From: GH45 sp046704385
GTDB lineage: Bacteria; Bacteroidota; Bacteroidia; Bacteroidales; SZUA-534
Assembly (NCBI GenBank): GCA_046704385.1
Contig: JBJKSB010000010.1
Span: forward strand, 1 to 34,221
Direction: 5' to 3'
DNA length: 34,221 nucleotides
Under the pieces are notes generated by a model that was given only the letters and a program-made list of their open reading frames with translations, did not search any database and was not told the DNA's origin. Made by a program: the position numbers and the translations under genes. Of this stretch, positions 33,294 through 34,221 are shown piece after piece. Each line of letters begins with the position of its first letter. Positions within the stretch are counted from its first letter, which is position 1.

Positions 33294-34221
33294 ATGAATA
33301 ACAAATTTTTTATCATAAAACATCGCAAATCCATCATTATAGTAACGTTGGTGTTGTTTGTAGTGAGTGCGTTGCCATTGCTGAAAGCCCACATCAATTC
33401 CGATCTGATGAGTTATCTTCCGGCGCATCTTCCCGCAATGGTTAATAAAAACAAGGTGGAAAAAGTGTTCGGAAAAACCGACCCCATAGTTATTGTTTTT
33501 GAAGCTGATGATGTATTGAACGACAGTACGCTGAGACGTATACAGGCGCTTAGCAAGGATTTTAACCGCATGAGCGATTTTGATTTGGTAATGTCGCTTT
33601 TTGATACCAAGAATATTCATGGTGAGGACGGGGCCATGATTGTTGATCCGGCCATTAAAAGGATACCCACCAGTGAAAAGCGTCGCGAACTCTTGCGTGC
33701 GGAACTTAAAAATAACGAACTGGCTTACGATGTTGTGGTTTCCAAAGATTTCAAATACGCACTCATCATGCTTAATTCGGTATCTAAAAAATCGGACCCC
33801 GACCTGATGAATCTTGTCTTTAATACGCTTAAAAAACATCCTGGTAAGGAAAAAGTATCGATTAATGGGTGGCCTTATTTACGGGCTGAAGCCAGCGATA
33901 AAATTGCCAAAGACTTTATGTTTCTATTACCTCTCGGGTTGTTGATTATGGGCATCTTTTTGTGGATGTCGTTTCGTGAAAAACGAGGGCTGTTTTTACC
34001 CACTTTTGCGGTTATTTTATCCATTGTGGTGTCGTTGGGACTGATCCCGATTTTCCACTGGGATTTAAGTATCATTGGTATCCTCATACCCATTATGATG
34101 ATTGCCGTTGCGAATGATTATGGCATTCATGTTATTTCGAAATACCAGGAACTGAATGCCCGGTTTCCGGATATGAGTATGGAAGAAATGGTAGAAAAAA
34201 CGACCCGGTATCTTACCAAAC
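33294..34221 (+). CDS. RND/MMPL-family exporter, 5' part
   Basis: An open frame of 309 codons starts at the ATG at 33294 and leaves the window without a stop. It has an N-terminal helix (about 12-30, IIIVTLVLFVVSALPLL), a large periplasmic domain (about 33-205) with IVIVFEAD, and then a block of helices (from about 208: FMFLLPLGLLIMGIFLW, then LPTFAVILSIVVSLG) containing the ANDYGIH motif, whose Asp is the proton-relay candidate of MMPL/HpnN-type exporters. It is partnered with the barrel protein upstream. A lipid or hopanoid-like substrate is inferred by family. Confidence 0.88.
   Translation, partial: MNNKFFIIKHRKSIIIVTLVLFVVSALPLLKAHINSDLMSYLPAHLPAMVNKNKVEKVFGKTDPIVIVFEADDVLNDSTLRRIQALSKDFNRMSDFDLVMSLFDTKNIHGEDGAMIVDPAIKRIPTSEKRRELLRAELKNNELAYDVVVSKDFKYALIMLNSVSKKSDPDLMNLVFNTLKKHPGKEKVSINGWPYLRAEASDKIAKDFMFLLPLGLLIMGIFLWMSFREKRGLFLPTFAVILSIVVSLGLIPIFHWDLSIIGILIPIMMIAVANDYGIHVISKYQELNARFPDMSMEEMVEKTTRYLTK

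Overview
This is a roughly 34 kb, AT-rich stretch of a Bacteroidota chromosome, most like the Bacteroidia/Marinilabiliales group. That placement is inferred from gene families and promoter style, not from any database search. Supporting signs are TAnnTTTG-type promoter elements, weak Shine-Dalgarno sequences, a LytS/LytTR pair, a SigZ-type sigma factor with a cysteine-rich tail, an AraC regulator with an N-terminal membrane domain, and several secreted glycoside hydrolases. I see no rRNA, tRNA, CRISPR array or complete insertion sequence.

Positions 195-6257 (all minus strand) form a metal/metalloid resistance locus. Reading in transcription order, an ArsR-type regulator (5958-6257) is followed by a small thioredoxin, an ArsF-like protein, an ArsG/CcdA-like membrane protein, a CSC-motif permease, a DUF2798 protein, a ProC-like oxidoreductase and a membrane-anchored thioredoxin. 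A zinc-type CDF transporter and a second ArsR paralogue follow. Two copies of an operator (GTTCG-N8-CGAAC) lie upstream of the first regulator and of the thioredoxin. The second regulator has its own, related operator (ATGTCG-N8-CGACAT), whose 8-base spacer is exactly a -7 promoter element.

Positions 6456-10233 hold a LytTR response regulator and LytS-type kinase, divergent from a secreted beta-lactamase-fold serine hydrolase.

Positions 10418-15942 carry an AmmeMemoRadiSam system with an unusual layout: MEMO and AMMECR1 fused in one predicted lipoprotein, overlapped by a polytopic spermidine-synthase-like protein with an N-terminal His-rich membrane module, and then a radical SAM enzyme with a Tat-like leader. 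This is the most promising candidate for an under-described system. It could be an envelope-facing redox or modification pathway.

Positions 16505-28241 are a mixed region: a GH2 enzyme, a bacterial GIDE-domain protein, a metallo-beta-lactamase-fold hydrolase, a GT39-like membrane glycosyltransferase, a CBM9-like/esterase fusion, a GH35-like enzyme, a 3' remnant of a BsuBI/PstI-type restriction endonuclease, a gluzincin metallopeptidase and a DHCW-type cupin. The gap after the cupin (28276-28467) holds about ten degenerate TTCGACAG motifs spaced 20-22 bases apart.

Positions 28470-34221 hold a second CSC-motif permease with a SigZ factor, an AraC regulator, an intergenic region with a 154-base MITE-like element, and an outer-membrane beta-barrel protein followed by an RND/MMPL-type exporter that runs off the right edge. 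Several intergenic gaps (14546-14741, 16036-16249, 18332-18365, 31865-31883) contain clustered hairpins typical of interspersed repeats.
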